A stretch of DNA of 18,188 bases, from NCBI GenBank assembly GCA_001940725.1, contig MDVR01000068.1:1-18188 (forward strand). The letters are read 5' to 3'. A model generated the notes under the pieces. That model did no database searches, was not told where the DNA came from, and worked only from the letters and a program-made list of their open reading frames with translations. Within the stretch, counting starts at the first letter, position 1; each line of letters begins with the position of its first letter. The stretch is from Candidatus Heimdallarchaeota archaeon LC_2. Lineage in GTDB: Archaea; Asgardarchaeota; Heimdallarchaeia; Heimdallarchaeales; Kariarchaeaceae. This document shows, in pieces, positions 1-7,699 of the stretch. Position numbers and translations under genes: made by a program.

Positions 1-186
1 TTAATATCATGAAAATTTCTGATGTCCCAGCCTTTGATTTAAATTGCTGTTGTGATTAATTCAGAATCTGTATTTTGGGTTTATGCAGGAATATATATTG
101 CAATAGTTCGAAAGTATATAGTATAAAGGGCGGTATGCGCTAAAATTTTAAATAACAGTGCAAAAAGTAATGATGCTGTTGGTCCA

Positions 187-315
187 ATGGAACAAAGTGT
201 TCGAGTAATCGAACAGCCCTCATTTTTTGACTTCATTGAGTCTGTACCAAGGGTTTATGCAGATTGGTATTACTACTTCACACTAAACCATGTTCTTGAT
301 GTCCATCTCAGTTAA
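187..315 (+). CDS. Possible 42-residue ORF or gene remnant
   Basis: An ATG-started frame of 42 codons begins MEQSVRVIEQ and ends LDVHLS before a TAA. It is rich in aromatic residues in the middle (DWYYYF). I recognise no family. The 18-bp palindrome at 198-215 lies inside it, so the frame and a regulatory site compete for the same bases. A degenerate second copy of its central part lies upstream at about 64-96. It may be the tail of a broken gene rather than an expressed peptide. Confidence 0.2.
   Translation: MEQSVRVIEQPSFFDFIESVPRVYADWYYYFTLNHVLDVHLS
198..215. promoter_or_regulatory. 18-bp palindrome, possible operator (site 1)
   Basis: TGTTCGAGTAATCGAACA has perfect 7-bp arms (TGTTCGA / TCGAACA) around GTAA. 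A near-copy, matching at 15 of 18 positions, lies at 3082-3099 on the other side of the surface protein gene. Symmetry, size and recurrence fit a binding site for a dimeric regulator. An RNA hairpin is the alternative. Confidence 0.3.
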
Positions 316-507
316 ATTAAATAATTATTAAAGATCCATGAAAATTAGATTTATTATTAAAGTGGTAATTGTTGTCGTAACCTTTATCATATCCAATTAC
401 AACTAGTATAGCTGGATTCTTGATCGAATTTGATTCTTAAGTAAAAATACTATACAGTTATGAGTTAAATTGGACGTGCAGGAGTCAAACACAATTTAAT
501 AGTAACG

Positions 508-516
508 TTTTAAATT
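508..516 (+). promoter_or_regulatory. Putative TATA box of the surface protein gene
   Basis: TTTTAAATT is centred about 28 bases before the ATG at 540. That is the spacing expected of an archaeal TATA box driving a leaderless transcript. No Shine-Dalgarno sequence precedes the ATG. The whole region is AT-rich, so chance matches are likely. Confidence 0.35.
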
Positions 517-539
517 GTTATTAATGCTATAAAATCAAT

Positions 540-2957
540 ATGAAATCAAGAAAGCTTATTTTTTTTATTTTGTTTTCGATAATGATAATTCCAAATTCAC
601 ATTATCGATCGGTTAGTGCTAATCCGATGCTAAATGCATCAGATACAGTACCACTTAATTTTTCAGAAAACTACCAAACAGACTGGGATTATAACAATTC
701 GTTTCAACCTACCATGCCCAATGTGACGCAATACTTAGATAACGAATTTTCAGATTTCGATCCAGCTGGATCAACAGTCTATACAGAGGATGAACAGGTT
801 CCAGGTTACAATGGTATGTGGTATTTTGTTACAGTTACCATGACTAACCTCTATATCACCAATGATCATGATATTGGAGCTGGAGAGATTTTTATTGAAG
901 GTGGCATAAACAATGCTGATGATCGATATCCTGCTAGCACTGAATATTCAATGAATGATGGTGAAAATCAGGTTTTATCTGATATGATATTTTCCGGTTG
1001 GGCTGTTACATTGGGTTTTAACTTAGAAATACGAGAAAGTGATGGAGCACTTGATGATTCTCTTGGTTTCATAAATGGCCACTATGATAATTTGGTGAAT
1101 GAATCTATTACTCTTTGGACAGATATCAATGAGGCTAGTATAACCTTTGACATCGAGGTTACGCAATCCGATACCGTTTTTCTAGCATCTGAATTACTCG
1201 AGATATACAAACCTGAACTCTGGGTGGATGATGAGACTTCATCGACTGAAATGCCAGATTTTGTATTTGGAAGAGTTATTGACGGAATGGATAATGGAAT
1301 AAATGCACTTGTTCTACAATATTTCTTCTATTGGACGGCAGAATATGCACCTGATCTTATTGGAGGATTTAAAACACACGACCATGATTACGAGGTTTTC
1401 ATGATATTTTTGGACAAGATTGACCCAATTTTTCCGTACAGATACGTATTCAATAATTGGTTTTACACTGATGTTACAGAAGCACCATCTACTACAATTG
1501 CAATTTTCGAAGATACTACTTCCACCGGTGAATTTGTCTATGATGTTGAAATCTCTCCAAGTTTACAGGGATTTCTGGGAACTAATGTATCATTAAATGC
1601 TGAAGTTCATGATTTGTCTGAAATTACGGATTGGCAGTATGGTCTTGTATCTTCTGAAAATGCCTTTACATACACACCTAATGGAGTGGTTAGTGTTCAT
1701 ATGACCGTTGAAACAAGTTATCATACCTTTGATTTAGGCCCTGGAGGTACGGAATATGGCTTTGCTTATGCGATCACCCCACTAACTGATGATACTATCA
1801 TCGAATTATATAGCATAATAGAGGATACTTTTGATGCTGGAGTTCATATCTGGACATATTTCGGGATAGATATCCCAAAGGTTGCACCATTTACTTTTGA
1901 TGTTACTCAAGTGTTTACTGCCCCTTATGGAATAACAGCATACGCCAATGTCATTGATAATGCTGCTGCAATCACACGAGCTCAAAATGCAAGATTGGAC
2001 ATCGATGTTAGTGGATATATCGGGTTAAATTTTGAAGTCCCAGCCGAGGTAGAAATCACCCATCCAACTCAACTTTCTTACGGAACCAACAGTCTAAGTT
2101 TGGCTTTAAAACCAAACATTGACCAAACTGAGATAACTCTGTTTTATGGATTATCGGTCAACATTTCCTATGTATTTTGGTTTATGAGTGGAGAGATTCT
2201 GTACGATCAGCAAGGTGAAATAACTATTAACCCTTTCACTGATGAAGTTACCTCCCTTGCGGGGTTACTAGGGTTAGGTGATTTTGAGAGGTCTGATATT
2301 GAGATAAATGATTACCTCAGTGCAGGTTTTGTTCTTCATCCAACACTACTTGGACCGATTATTGAAGGGGAGTTGAGTTTAAATCTTCTTGAGGTGATCA
2401 AAAATATTTTCAAAGCAAATCCATATGTACGAATTATTATCTTCCTCTTGGAGTTCATAGTAGACGATTTCAGTTTGACGCTTAGTGCAACTTTGGAAGC
2501 TGTAATTCGCCATGATATTCAAACAACTTCAATGGGTGTCAGCTTGAGTCAAAGTACATTGACATATTCGGATGAGACACCTCAAACCATCGATGTGATA
2601 ATTGAGGAGGGAGTTGATCTCAGTCAAGGTGTTGTACTGACAATTCCTGAGGCAGATTATGACCTTGATTTCTATGTTGACTGGTCTCTCGAACTGGGTT
2701 TCAAATCACCAATTGACTCTGTAATTCCAGATATTTCTATCCCGATCGGAACCCTACCTTCGTGGACTGCCAATTTGCTGACTTCGACAGGTGGGAGTGT
2801 CACAATTCCTGGACCCAGCCCACAAAGTTCGTCATCAACTGAGATTAGTGATACTGGGTCGGAGAGTTCGGATGATGCAGGGGTAAATGGACCAGTTGTT
2901 TTCGTAATATTCAGCTATATTGTTGTGACTACAATAATCGTAAGAAAAAAGAAATAG
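540..2957 (+). CDS. Large membrane-anchored surface protein with NLP-like metal motif
   Basis: This 805-residue exported protein is anchored outside the cell. Residues 1-28 form a signal peptide: a basic start, a hydrophobic run, and a small-residue site near SVSANP. A Ser-rich stalk of about 20 residues precedes a single hydrophobic helix at about 784-801 and the terminal RKKK. The ectodomain is acidic, Thr/Asn-rich and beta-like. Residues 261-287 hold YFFYW, then D272, H280, D283 and E285 in the string HDHDYE. That spacing reproduces the NLP (NPP1, necrosis-inducing) motif GHRHDWE and its upstream Asp ligand. Vps62-like proteins share a similar pattern. No substrate can be named. A leaderless start is likely from the upstream TATA-like box. 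The coding call is secure. The NLP-like relation is a motif-level inference. Confidence 0.9.
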   Translation: MKSRKLIFFILFSIMIIPNSHYRSVSANPMLNASDTVPLNFSENYQTDWDYNNSFQPTMPNVTQYLDNEFSDFDPAGSTVYTEDEQVPGYNGMWYFVTVTMTNLYITNDHDIGAGEIFIEGGINNADDRYPASTEYSMNDGENQVLSDMIFSGWAVTLGFNLEIRESDGALDDSLGFINGHYDNLVNESITLWTDINEASITFDIEVTQSDTVFLASELLEIYKPELWVDDETSSTEMPDFVFGRVIDGMDNGINALVLQYFFYWTAEYAPDLIGGFKTHDHDYEVFMIFLDKIDPIFPYRYVFNNWFYTDVTEAPSTTIAIFEDTTSTGEFVYDVEISPSLQGFLGTNVSLNAEVHDLSEITDWQYGLVSSENAFTYTPNGVVSVHMTVETSYHTFDLGPGGTEYGFAYAITPLTDDTIIELYSIIEDTFDAGVHIWTYFGIDIPKVAPFTFDVTQVFTAPYGITAYANVIDNAAAITRAQNARLDIDVSGYIGLNFEVPAEVEITHPTQLSYGTNSLSLALKPNIDQTEITLFYGLSVNISYVFWFMSGEILYDQQGEITINPFTDEVTSLAGLLGLGDFERSDIEINDYLSAGFVLHPTLLGPIIEGELSLNLLEVIKNIFKANPYVRIIIFLLEFIVDDFSLTLSATLEAVIRHDIQTTSMGVSLSQSTLTYSDETPQTIDVIIEEGVDLSQGVVLTIPEADYDLDFYVDWSLELGFKSPIDSVIPDISIPIGTLPSWTANLLTSTGGSVTIPGPSPQSSSSTEISDTGSESSDDAGVNGPVVFVIFSYIVVTTIIVRKKK

Positions 2958-3081
2958 ATTTCATAGCCATTTAACAAATAACATATTCTGTCTAAAATAA
3001 GTTATTCGATTTTATATTATTTGTGAATTCAATTCATCTATCCATTATATCAAATAAATAAATTTTCGATTTATGGAAAGG

Positions 3082-3099
3082 TGTTCGAGAACTCGAAAA
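3082..3099. promoter_or_regulatory. 18-bp palindrome, possible operator (site 2)
   Basis: TGTTCGAGAACTCGAAAA has the inverted arms TTCGAG / CTCGAA and matches site 1 (198-215) at 15 of 18 bases. It lies about 125 bases after the surface protein gene. The two sites bracket that gene, which suggests a shared regulator, though no such regulator can be assigned. Confidence 0.3.
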
Positions 3100-3288
3100 C
3101 TTGGATTTTAATGACTTTTAGTATGAGAAAACGGAAAGTCTTAATTATTTTTTCAAGAATAATAAACTGATTATCAGTATGAAACCAAGAGGACACAAAA
3201 ATCTAAGTATCTAATAATAGTTGAGTCCAAATTAATCCAATTAATTAAAATATATCAGAACACTATTTAAAAACAAATGCAATATTTT

Positions 3289-3293
3289 AACTA
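3289..3293. repeat. Target-site duplication, left copy (AACTA)
   Basis: AACTA directly before the left inverted repeat is repeated directly after the right one at 4383-4387. The match can be stretched to TTAACTA if two bases of the right end are counted as flank, so the duplication is 5 bp with symmetric ends and up to 7 bp otherwise. Confidence 0.7.
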
Positions 3294-3311
3294 AAGCTTG
3301 TCCCAAAATTA
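3294..3311 (+). repeat. Left terminal inverted repeat of the IS
   Basis: AAGCTTGTCCCAAAATTA is matched perfectly by the reverse complement of the right end. With a 2-base gap the similarity continues through a following ATTTT. Confidence 0.9.
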
Positions 3312-3429
3312 TAATTTTACACAATGAGCTGGCAAGCTCATTGAATTAATAATTATCAGAAGAAAATAGTTGTACGCTTGGTTTAGCTAGAATCGATCTA
3401 GATTAAAAGGTGAGGGCTGAATTTGGCTA

Positions 3430-4359
3430 GTGCTTCCAACACAAACCATCAACCCACAAGTATTGAGAGAGTTTATTTTAGTAAATGAGGATATTCTTAA
3501 GCGCAAATTCCCAGAAAGAAAAAATCAGCTAAAAGTTGGCAGACCAAGAATTGGTCTGCGATGGGTAATTGTAGCAATTGGCGTTTTTGCAAGAATAGAT
3601 CAGATAGTTTGGAGGGAACTCCCCTGCAAACTTGTTTCATGTAATTTTTTGATTGATGAGGAATATGTTTCTGCAATTCCGAGTAAGTCAAGTTTCCACA
3701 GGGTTTGGAATGAGACGAGGATAAGTAATTTTGAGACCTGGATATGTAGATTGGGAAATGAAATTTCCCAATTTGATGATCCTGATCTGGCAGTTGATAG
3801 TTCAGGGTTTGAATATCAAATTGGAAGCATTTGGCGATGGGTAAAGTGGAATCGCAAAATGTTGACCAAAACGTCAAAATTATTTCGTAAGATCCACCTT
3901 GCGGTAGCTCTGCCAAGCAGAGCCATTGTAGGAATAAAATCCACCAAGAGTTTAGTTCATGATGCAAAGGGATTCGGTTTGCTTTGGCCTAGCCTGTCAA
4001 AACGTGCGATTCCTCGAATTAAACGAGTACACGCTGATAAAGCGTATTGGAGTGAAAATATAATTAATTATCTTGATCAAGAAAATATTCAAGCGGTAAT
4101 TCCATGTAAGTCAAATTCAATAGATCATGGGACCACCAGTCCCATGGATCATCTGGTGAGAACGCAAAGAAACTACCCAGGAATTTACAAAATAAATTAC
4201 AAAACAAACAGAAGAGCATGTGTAGAGCATGTATTCGGGAATATTAAGATACGGAAGCCAGTTTTACGTGATCAAAAGATGCACAACAAGGTCAAGACCT
4301 TATTGTGCTCATTTCTGTGGTATAACCACAAAATACACGTAAAGGGGGTGGTGTCTTAG
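3430..4359 (+). CDS. IS5-like DDE transposase
   Basis: A transposase of 309 residues catalyses movement of its element. The catalytic triad is D123 (AVDSSGF), D203 (HADKAY) and E266 (CVEHVFGNIK). Around the Glu, R262, E266 and K273 give the R(3)E(6)K signature of IS4/IS5-type enzymes. The length is normal for an IS5-type enzyme and no frameshift is seen. A stop at 3418 leaves only GTG at 3430 (or a rare ATT at 3421) as start. A purine-rich AGGTGAGG lies about 14 bases upstream of the GTG, which is longer than ideal, so ATT 3421 cannot be excluded. The stop is 23 bases from the right end of the IS. Confidence 0.92.
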   Translation: MLPTQTINPQVLREFILVNEDILKRKFPERKNQLKVGRPRIGLRWVIVAIGVFARIDQIVWRELPCKLVSCNFLIDEEYVSAIPSKSSFHRVWNETRISNFETWICRLGNEISQFDDPDLAVDSSGFEYQIGSIWRWVKWNRKMLTKTSKLFRKIHLAVALPSRAIVGIKSTKSLVHDAKGFGLLWPSLSKRAIPRIKRVHADKAYWSENIINYLDQENIQAVIPCKSNSIDHGTTSPMDHLVRTQRNYPGIYKINYKTNRRACVEHVFGNIKIRKPVLRDQKMHNKVKTLLCSFLWYNHKIHVKGVVS

Positions 4360-4364
4360 AAAAT

Positions 4365-4382
4365 TAATTTTGGGACAAGCTT
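4365..4382 (-). repeat. Right terminal inverted repeat of the IS
   Basis: The reverse complement is identical to the left end over 18 bp. It begins 5 bases after the transposase stop codon. Confidence 0.9.
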
Positions 4383-4387
4383 AACTA
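4383..4387. repeat. Target-site duplication, right copy (AACTA)
   Basis: A direct copy of the pentanucleotide before the left end of the IS. It marks the insertion point. Confidence 0.7.
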
Positions 4388-4746
4388 TTATTTCAAAGAT
4401 GTTTTATTTCATTATTATTGTTATTAATTCATTTAAATGGCGGTATTGAGTAACTTCAACATATTTCCAAAACAATTATTTGAATAACCTAAGTTTGAAT
4501 TTGAAATAAATAAGAATAAAAATCAATTAAATTTAAATATATTTCTAATTCTATACAATAATTTTTGTCTAACACACTTATTATTTTTGTTAATCAAGTT
4601 AATTCCTACAATTTCCGTTATATCACTGGTTTTGGATCCGTTGATTTTATGATAGCGAATATATGAAGAATTAAAATTAATAGACTAAGATCATTACTGA
4701 AATAGTTAATTTGTGACATTGAATTCGATAGATCAACTTCAAGAGA
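4388..4746. other. AT-rich intergenic stretch, right flank of the IS
   Basis: No reading frame of useful length, RNA gene or clear repeat was found in these 359 bases. They form the 3' flank of the small membrane protein on the minus strand. Confidence 0.5.
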
Positions 4747-4983
4747 TTAACCACTGCTGCAGAGATTAATATTTGGATCTTTGTTCCCTTTGGTGCAATT
4801 GCCCAGTCTGAAGAAATAACGTTGTAACCAACATCCAGGACAGCGTCCGGTTAGTGCCTCTATGAAAGCTATGAACACCCCAATTACTAATGCGAGAGGT
4901 GATAATAACCACATGAGTAGACATACAATAATATTCTGTGCCCCAAATACAGGAGCCATACAAGTGTGTTTGTCGTCTGACAT
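4747..4983 (-). CDS. Small Cys-containing membrane protein
   Basis: A 78-residue protein of no recognised family. Residues about 16-44 are hydrophobic with a central Pro (LLMWLLSPLALVIGVFIAFI), enough for one long helix or a tight hairpin. Next to the membrane lies CPGC (C48, C51), with further Cys at 8, 21, 62 and 75. Paired Cys next to a membrane segment suggest a metal or thiol function, which is inference. This stretch is visibly richer in G and C than its flanks, which supports coding. A TTTATGTAAA box about 23 bases before the ATG fits a leaderless promoter. The gene is divergent from the winged-helix regulator and shares a 208-base gap with it. The overlapping 65-codon frame at 4766-4963 looks like a shadow. 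Confidence 0.6.
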   Translation of the reverse strand: MSDDKHTCMAPVFGAQNIIVCLLMWLLSPLALVIGVFIAFIEALTGRCPGCWLQRYFFRLGNCTKGNKDPNINLCSSG

Positions 4984-5191
4984 TGAGCCAGTTTTCGGGG
5001 TTTACATAAAAGGTTATGGTGAATTAGGTATACAATAAAAGTATAGTAATTTTTTGAAAAATTTAATTTACGAATACAACATATTTCGCTTAAATCGGGT
5101 CAATTATTGAAGATTCGATAATCTTTTATATTGACAATTTTGACAATCTCTCCGATGGCACAAAAATTATTATTTAAAATGATAATTAAGA
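4984..5191. promoter_or_regulatory. Divergent promoter region
   Basis: This 208-base gap separates two divergent genes. It holds AT-rich TATA-like boxes for both directions: TTTATGTAAA read leftwards near 5001-5010, and TTATTTAAAA read rightwards at 5170-5179. The regulator encoded on the right may act here, as is common for divergent pairs, but no operator was identified. Confidence 0.35.
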
Positions 5192-5734
5192 ATGAAAGAT
5201 TTATTAAATTCAAATTTGTTTATTTTCCTACTGTTTCTGATGTTGGTTATACTAAGCAGAAATTTATATTTTGAGGAGATACTGATGAATCCTACTACTG
5301 CCAAAATTTTTGTATTTTTTAAATTGCATCCAAACAATGAAGTTAGCATACGTAAATTGTGTGAGATAGTTGATGTTAAATCACCTAGTACTGTCAGTTG
5401 GCATCTAAATAAATTAGTTGGTGCTGGATTAATGGAGCAAGATGTATCCAACAGATATGTTCTAACCAATATGGGCAGAGATTTAACCGAAGTTCAAATT
5501 CCAACAACAATTTCAGCACAAATAATTAAGGGATATTTTGTCCCCAAATATTCATTATTATCAGTCATTTTCTTTTTTTCGTTAGTATTCAATTTGATTA
5601 TGCTTCTCATAGGATTTAGTTTAGGAGTTATTATAATAAATTCGTTTCTAATGACAATCATTGCCTTTTTATTATTTTTTCGTGATTGGTCTAAATTCAA
5701 AAAACAGTTTCAGATATCAGAAAATTTCAAATAA
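5192..5734 (+). CDS. Membrane-anchored winged-helix transcription regulator
   Basis: A 180-residue protein with a DNA-binding domain held at the membrane. Residues 7-25 form a hydrophobic helix. About 33-98 form an ArsR/MarR-like winged helix: a helical start (TTAKIFVFFKLHP), a recognition region around PSTVSWHLNKLVGAGL, and a wing ending in RYVLTNMGRDL. Residues about 120-165 form two more membrane helices, followed by a basic tail. A strong SD (GAGGAG) lies 5 bases before a second ATG at 5285 (M32). Starting there removes the first helix and gives a 149-residue protein with a free N-terminal winged helix, so the true start is uncertain. It probably senses a membrane or envelope signal. The divergent small membrane protein is a natural candidate target. 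Confidence 0.75.
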   Translation: MKDLLNSNLFIFLLFLMLVILSRNLYFEEILMNPTTAKIFVFFKLHPNNEVSIRKLCEIVDVKSPSTVSWHLNKLVGAGLMEQDVSNRYVLTNMGRDLTEVQIPTTISAQIIKGYFVPKYSLLSVIFFFSLVFNLIMLLIGFSLGVIIINSFLMTIIAFLLFFRDWSKFKKQFQISENFK

Positions 5735-5751
5735 ATTAATTTTTGCGGACT

Positions 5752-5772
5752 TTGGGGAATACTAAATCCCAA
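5752..5772 (+). terminator. Hairpin after the regulator gene
   Basis: TTGGG and CCCAA pair around an 11-base loop, starting 18 bases after the stop codon. A T-rich run (ATTTTTG) lies just before it rather than after. This could mark the transcript end, but it is weak evidence for an archaeal terminator. Confidence 0.2.
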
Positions 5773-5864
5773 TGTGAGATTATTATCATTGTTCTAATCT
5801 CTGAACTATATGTTATTGGATTCAACTTTTTGTAAAAGGATTTTTGGTCTATTAAACCATCTAT

Positions 5865-6002
5865 ATGAATTTAATTAATGAATTTGCAGAAATGAGAGGG
5901 TATTGGACAATCGCAGCATATCTGAATTCATTTGGATACTTATCTTCAAAACATATTGAAAAAAGAATAGCTAAAACAATTCAAGTACTATATTATTTGT
6001 AA
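5865..6002 (+). CDS. Possible 45-residue small protein
   Basis: An ATG frame of 45 codons (MNLINEFAEMRGYWTIAAYL at its start) ends in TAA. Composition is protein-like: an acidic start, a mixed aromatic middle, and a basic helix-like end (SSKHIEKRIAKTIQVLYYL). It lies alone in the gap between the regulator and the second surface protein, on the same strand as both. No family is recognised and no SD is evident. It may be a real short gene, a broken gene or chance. Confidence 0.3.
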   Translation: MNLINEFAEMRGYWTIAAYLNSFGYLSSKHIEKRIAKTIQVLYYL

Positions 6003-6098
6003 TTATTAGAAAGCCCTAACTTGAAAAACCGATGGATTCAATTGATAGAAATTATCCATCAAGTTAATATAGAGCAGATACATATTATAACACTAAAG

Positions 6099-7508
6099 AT
6101 GAATTGGAGAGTAATAATAATAGTTACATCACTATTGGTATACTTATTGCCCCCAGTAGGGTTATTAAATGACAATAACATTATTTACAAGGTTTCTGCG
6201 TCTGGTAGTCTATCATCATATGAACCCTATGCGATCTCAATAGGCAATGAGTATCATGTATATTTTGAGCATGATTTTTTTGACATTGATGTTGCTTGGA
6301 ACGAACCATTTTGGATTACCGGTCAAAGCAACACTTGGAGTGAGCCAAAAAATATCAACGATGAATTTGGATATGTCCCGCTTTATCAGTCTCCAGCATT
6401 AACAGTGGAATTATCGGATGGTTATCGAATCATCTACGATGACAACACAACTCTTTACTGGTTCACATATTCTTCTGACCAAAGTAGAGATCTAAGTTAT
6501 AATTCACGTGATTATACAAATGAAATTATTGATAAAATTGGGATTAGTCAATCTCAACTTTCCGGAAGAATGTTTAAAGGATCATTTAGACACATAATCC
6601 AAGATAATTCAACCATTGCAGCAATACTTGAAATAACACTGATAACTCGTAATCATGATACAATCAGCAATATTGATCTAGGACCATTCTTAATCTTTTT
6701 TGATGATTTGATGAATTTAAGTAAGATTTTTTCATTGTCTGTATATCCAAACTATCCCACGCAAGGGGTTTATTTTCTCTCTTTATCATCAAATAGCCCA
6801 TTACTTAAAACCTACAATGTTTTATGGGTTAACCAACATGAAAATTCACAATTCAGTCTAACTGTTGAGGGAGATACAATATCAGAATGGAGTGAATTGG
6901 ATATTCAACTGTATAGTTCTGATGAATGGAATTTTGTCTATTCAGTTATTGGAGGAAACTTTCTCTTTCTCCACAATACTAATAGCAATGATCAAGAAAC
7001 TATAGTCCGTTTTGTCGATTTGAACAAAATAGAAAATGGAGTTAGGTTCTTGAATTTTCCATCTTTCTTTTCTAGATATGAAATCCCAGCTATATCAATT
7101 CTAGATAATGATAAAGATGAATTTCTCATTCTATGGCTTACACACAATCAACTTGAATTATGGGTGTATTCACAAGATGCAGATCCTGAACTAATATCTG
7201 TAAAAGAAAATGAGTTTAATTTGAATTTACGAGCTTACACATTTCCGATAATCAGAACAACTCAAGGATGGGACTTATTTTGGGACCAGTCAGTTGGAGA
7301 TCATACTGAAATTTTCACTGTACATTTCGATCAATCCTCTAGCAAGAATTTCAATTTCAACACGATTACACAAATAACAAATACGAGTGAGATTACGGGA
7401 GATTATAAATCTCAGTCCGAACAAGCATTTTTGGGATTGAATTTTATTTCCATTTTTATGGTGTCAATGTTGATTATTGTAAATAGGAAAAAACGTAATA
7501 TCAGATAA
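6099..7508 (+). CDS. Membrane-anchored secreted protein, beta-propeller-like
   Basis: From ATG 6099 the protein has 469 residues. Residues 1-25 (MNWRVIIIVTSLLVYLLPPV and on) form a signal peptide. About 443-461 form a membrane helix, and RKKRNIR ends the protein inside. The same architecture is seen in the protein at 540-2957. The body is beta-rich with Trp, Tyr and Asp repeatedly placed as in sialidase/BNR-type propellers (for example SNTWSEPKN near the start), but no complete Asp-box repeat is clear. A longer frame opens at TTG 6021. I chose 6099 because it places the signal sequence at the N-terminus and has TTAATATA about 32 bases upstream, fitting a leaderless transcript. Function unknown; ligand binding at the cell surface is a guess. 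Confidence 0.8.
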   Translation: MNWRVIIIVTSLLVYLLPPVGLLNDNNIIYKVSASGSLSSYEPYAISIGNEYHVYFEHDFFDIDVAWNEPFWITGQSNTWSEPKNINDEFGYVPLYQSPALTVELSDGYRIIYDDNTTLYWFTYSSDQSRDLSYNSRDYTNEIIDKIGISQSQLSGRMFKGSFRHIIQDNSTIAAILEITLITRNHDTISNIDLGPFLIFFDDLMNLSKIFSLSVYPNYPTQGVYFLSLSSNSPLLKTYNVLWVNQHENSQFSLTVEGDTISEWSELDIQLYSSDEWNFVYSVIGGNFLFLHNTNSNDQETIVRFVDLNKIENGVRFLNFPSFFSRYEIPAISILDNDKDEFLILWLTHNQLELWVYSQDADPELISVKENEFNLNLRAYTFPIIRTTQGWDLFWDQSVGDHTEIFTVHFDQSSSKNFNFNTITQITNTSEITGDYKSQSEQAFLGLNFISIFMVSMLIIVNRKKRNIR

Positions 7509-7559
7509 CTTATTCTTTTCACTTACTTTAACCCTTCGTTGATCAAATCACTCTCAGAA

Positions 7560-7699
7560 CTTCCAATATTATATAATATAATAATTAAAAATTAACTAAA
7601 TTTCTCTTGTCATCAGATTTATCTATCACCAACCACCTAAGTTTATTGGTAATCACTTCAGGGTGAACACTACCCATAAAAAAGAAGGTTGAAAGAAAA
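7560..7699 (+). promoter_or_regulatory. Ferredoxin leader with possible hairpin
   Basis: A very AT-rich segment (7561-7600) is followed by a leader in which GGTA (7648-7651) pairs with TACC (7671-7674) and TCAC (7653-7656) pairs with GTGA (7663-7666). Inside it GGGTGAACACTACCC (7661-7675) is itself partly palindromic. Either an operator or a transcript hairpin is possible. A purine-rich GAAGGTTGAAAG just before ATG 7700 may serve as ribosome binding site. Confidence 0.3.

Larger units (their letters stand above)
1..539. other. Leader region with gene-like debris
   Basis: No convincing full gene is present. Two short stretches at 64-88 and 238-262 match at 20 of 25 bases and share the exact core GGGTTTATGCAG. 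Both read in the same sense as related peptides (ESVFWVYAG and ESVPRVYAD), each followed by a stop within about 20 codons. This looks like remnants of two related reading frames, but it may be chance. The region also holds an 18-bp palindrome at 198-215 and the putative promoter of the surface protein gene. Confidence 0.4.
2958..3293. other. AT-rich intergenic stretch, left flank of the IS
   Basis: No gene is visible in these 336 bases. T-rich segments shortly after the stop at 2957 (for example around 3009-3022) could end transcription. The palindrome at 3082-3099 lies here. Before the IS arrived this region was continuous with 4388-4746. Confidence 0.5.
3294..4382 (+). mobile_element. Complete IS5-like insertion sequence, 1,089 bp
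   Basis: The element has perfect 18-bp terminal inverted repeats, a single transposase gene (3430-4359) filling most of it, and a short flanking direct repeat. Its ends, gene and duplication are all intact, so the insertion looks recent and the element may still be active. It sits between genes and interrupts no visible reading frame. The family placement (IS5-like, DDE) rests on the R(3)E(6)K signature and size. The exact subgroup cannot be told. Confidence 0.9.

Noticed and set aside
3497..3967. 156-codon frame on the minus strand inside the transposase gene
   Set aside because: It lies fully opposite a clear DDE transposase, and its composition (many Cys, Leu, Gln, Ser) is that of an antisense shadow.
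6021..6098. TTG 6021 as start of the second surface protein
   Set aside because: It would add 26 residues before the signal peptide. ATG 6099 places the hydrophobic segment at the N-terminus and has a TATA-like box at suitable distance.
7300..7320. TTTTGGGACCAG inside the second surface protein as an IS end
   Set aside because: It lies within an intact coding frame and the match to the IS end is only about 8 bases.
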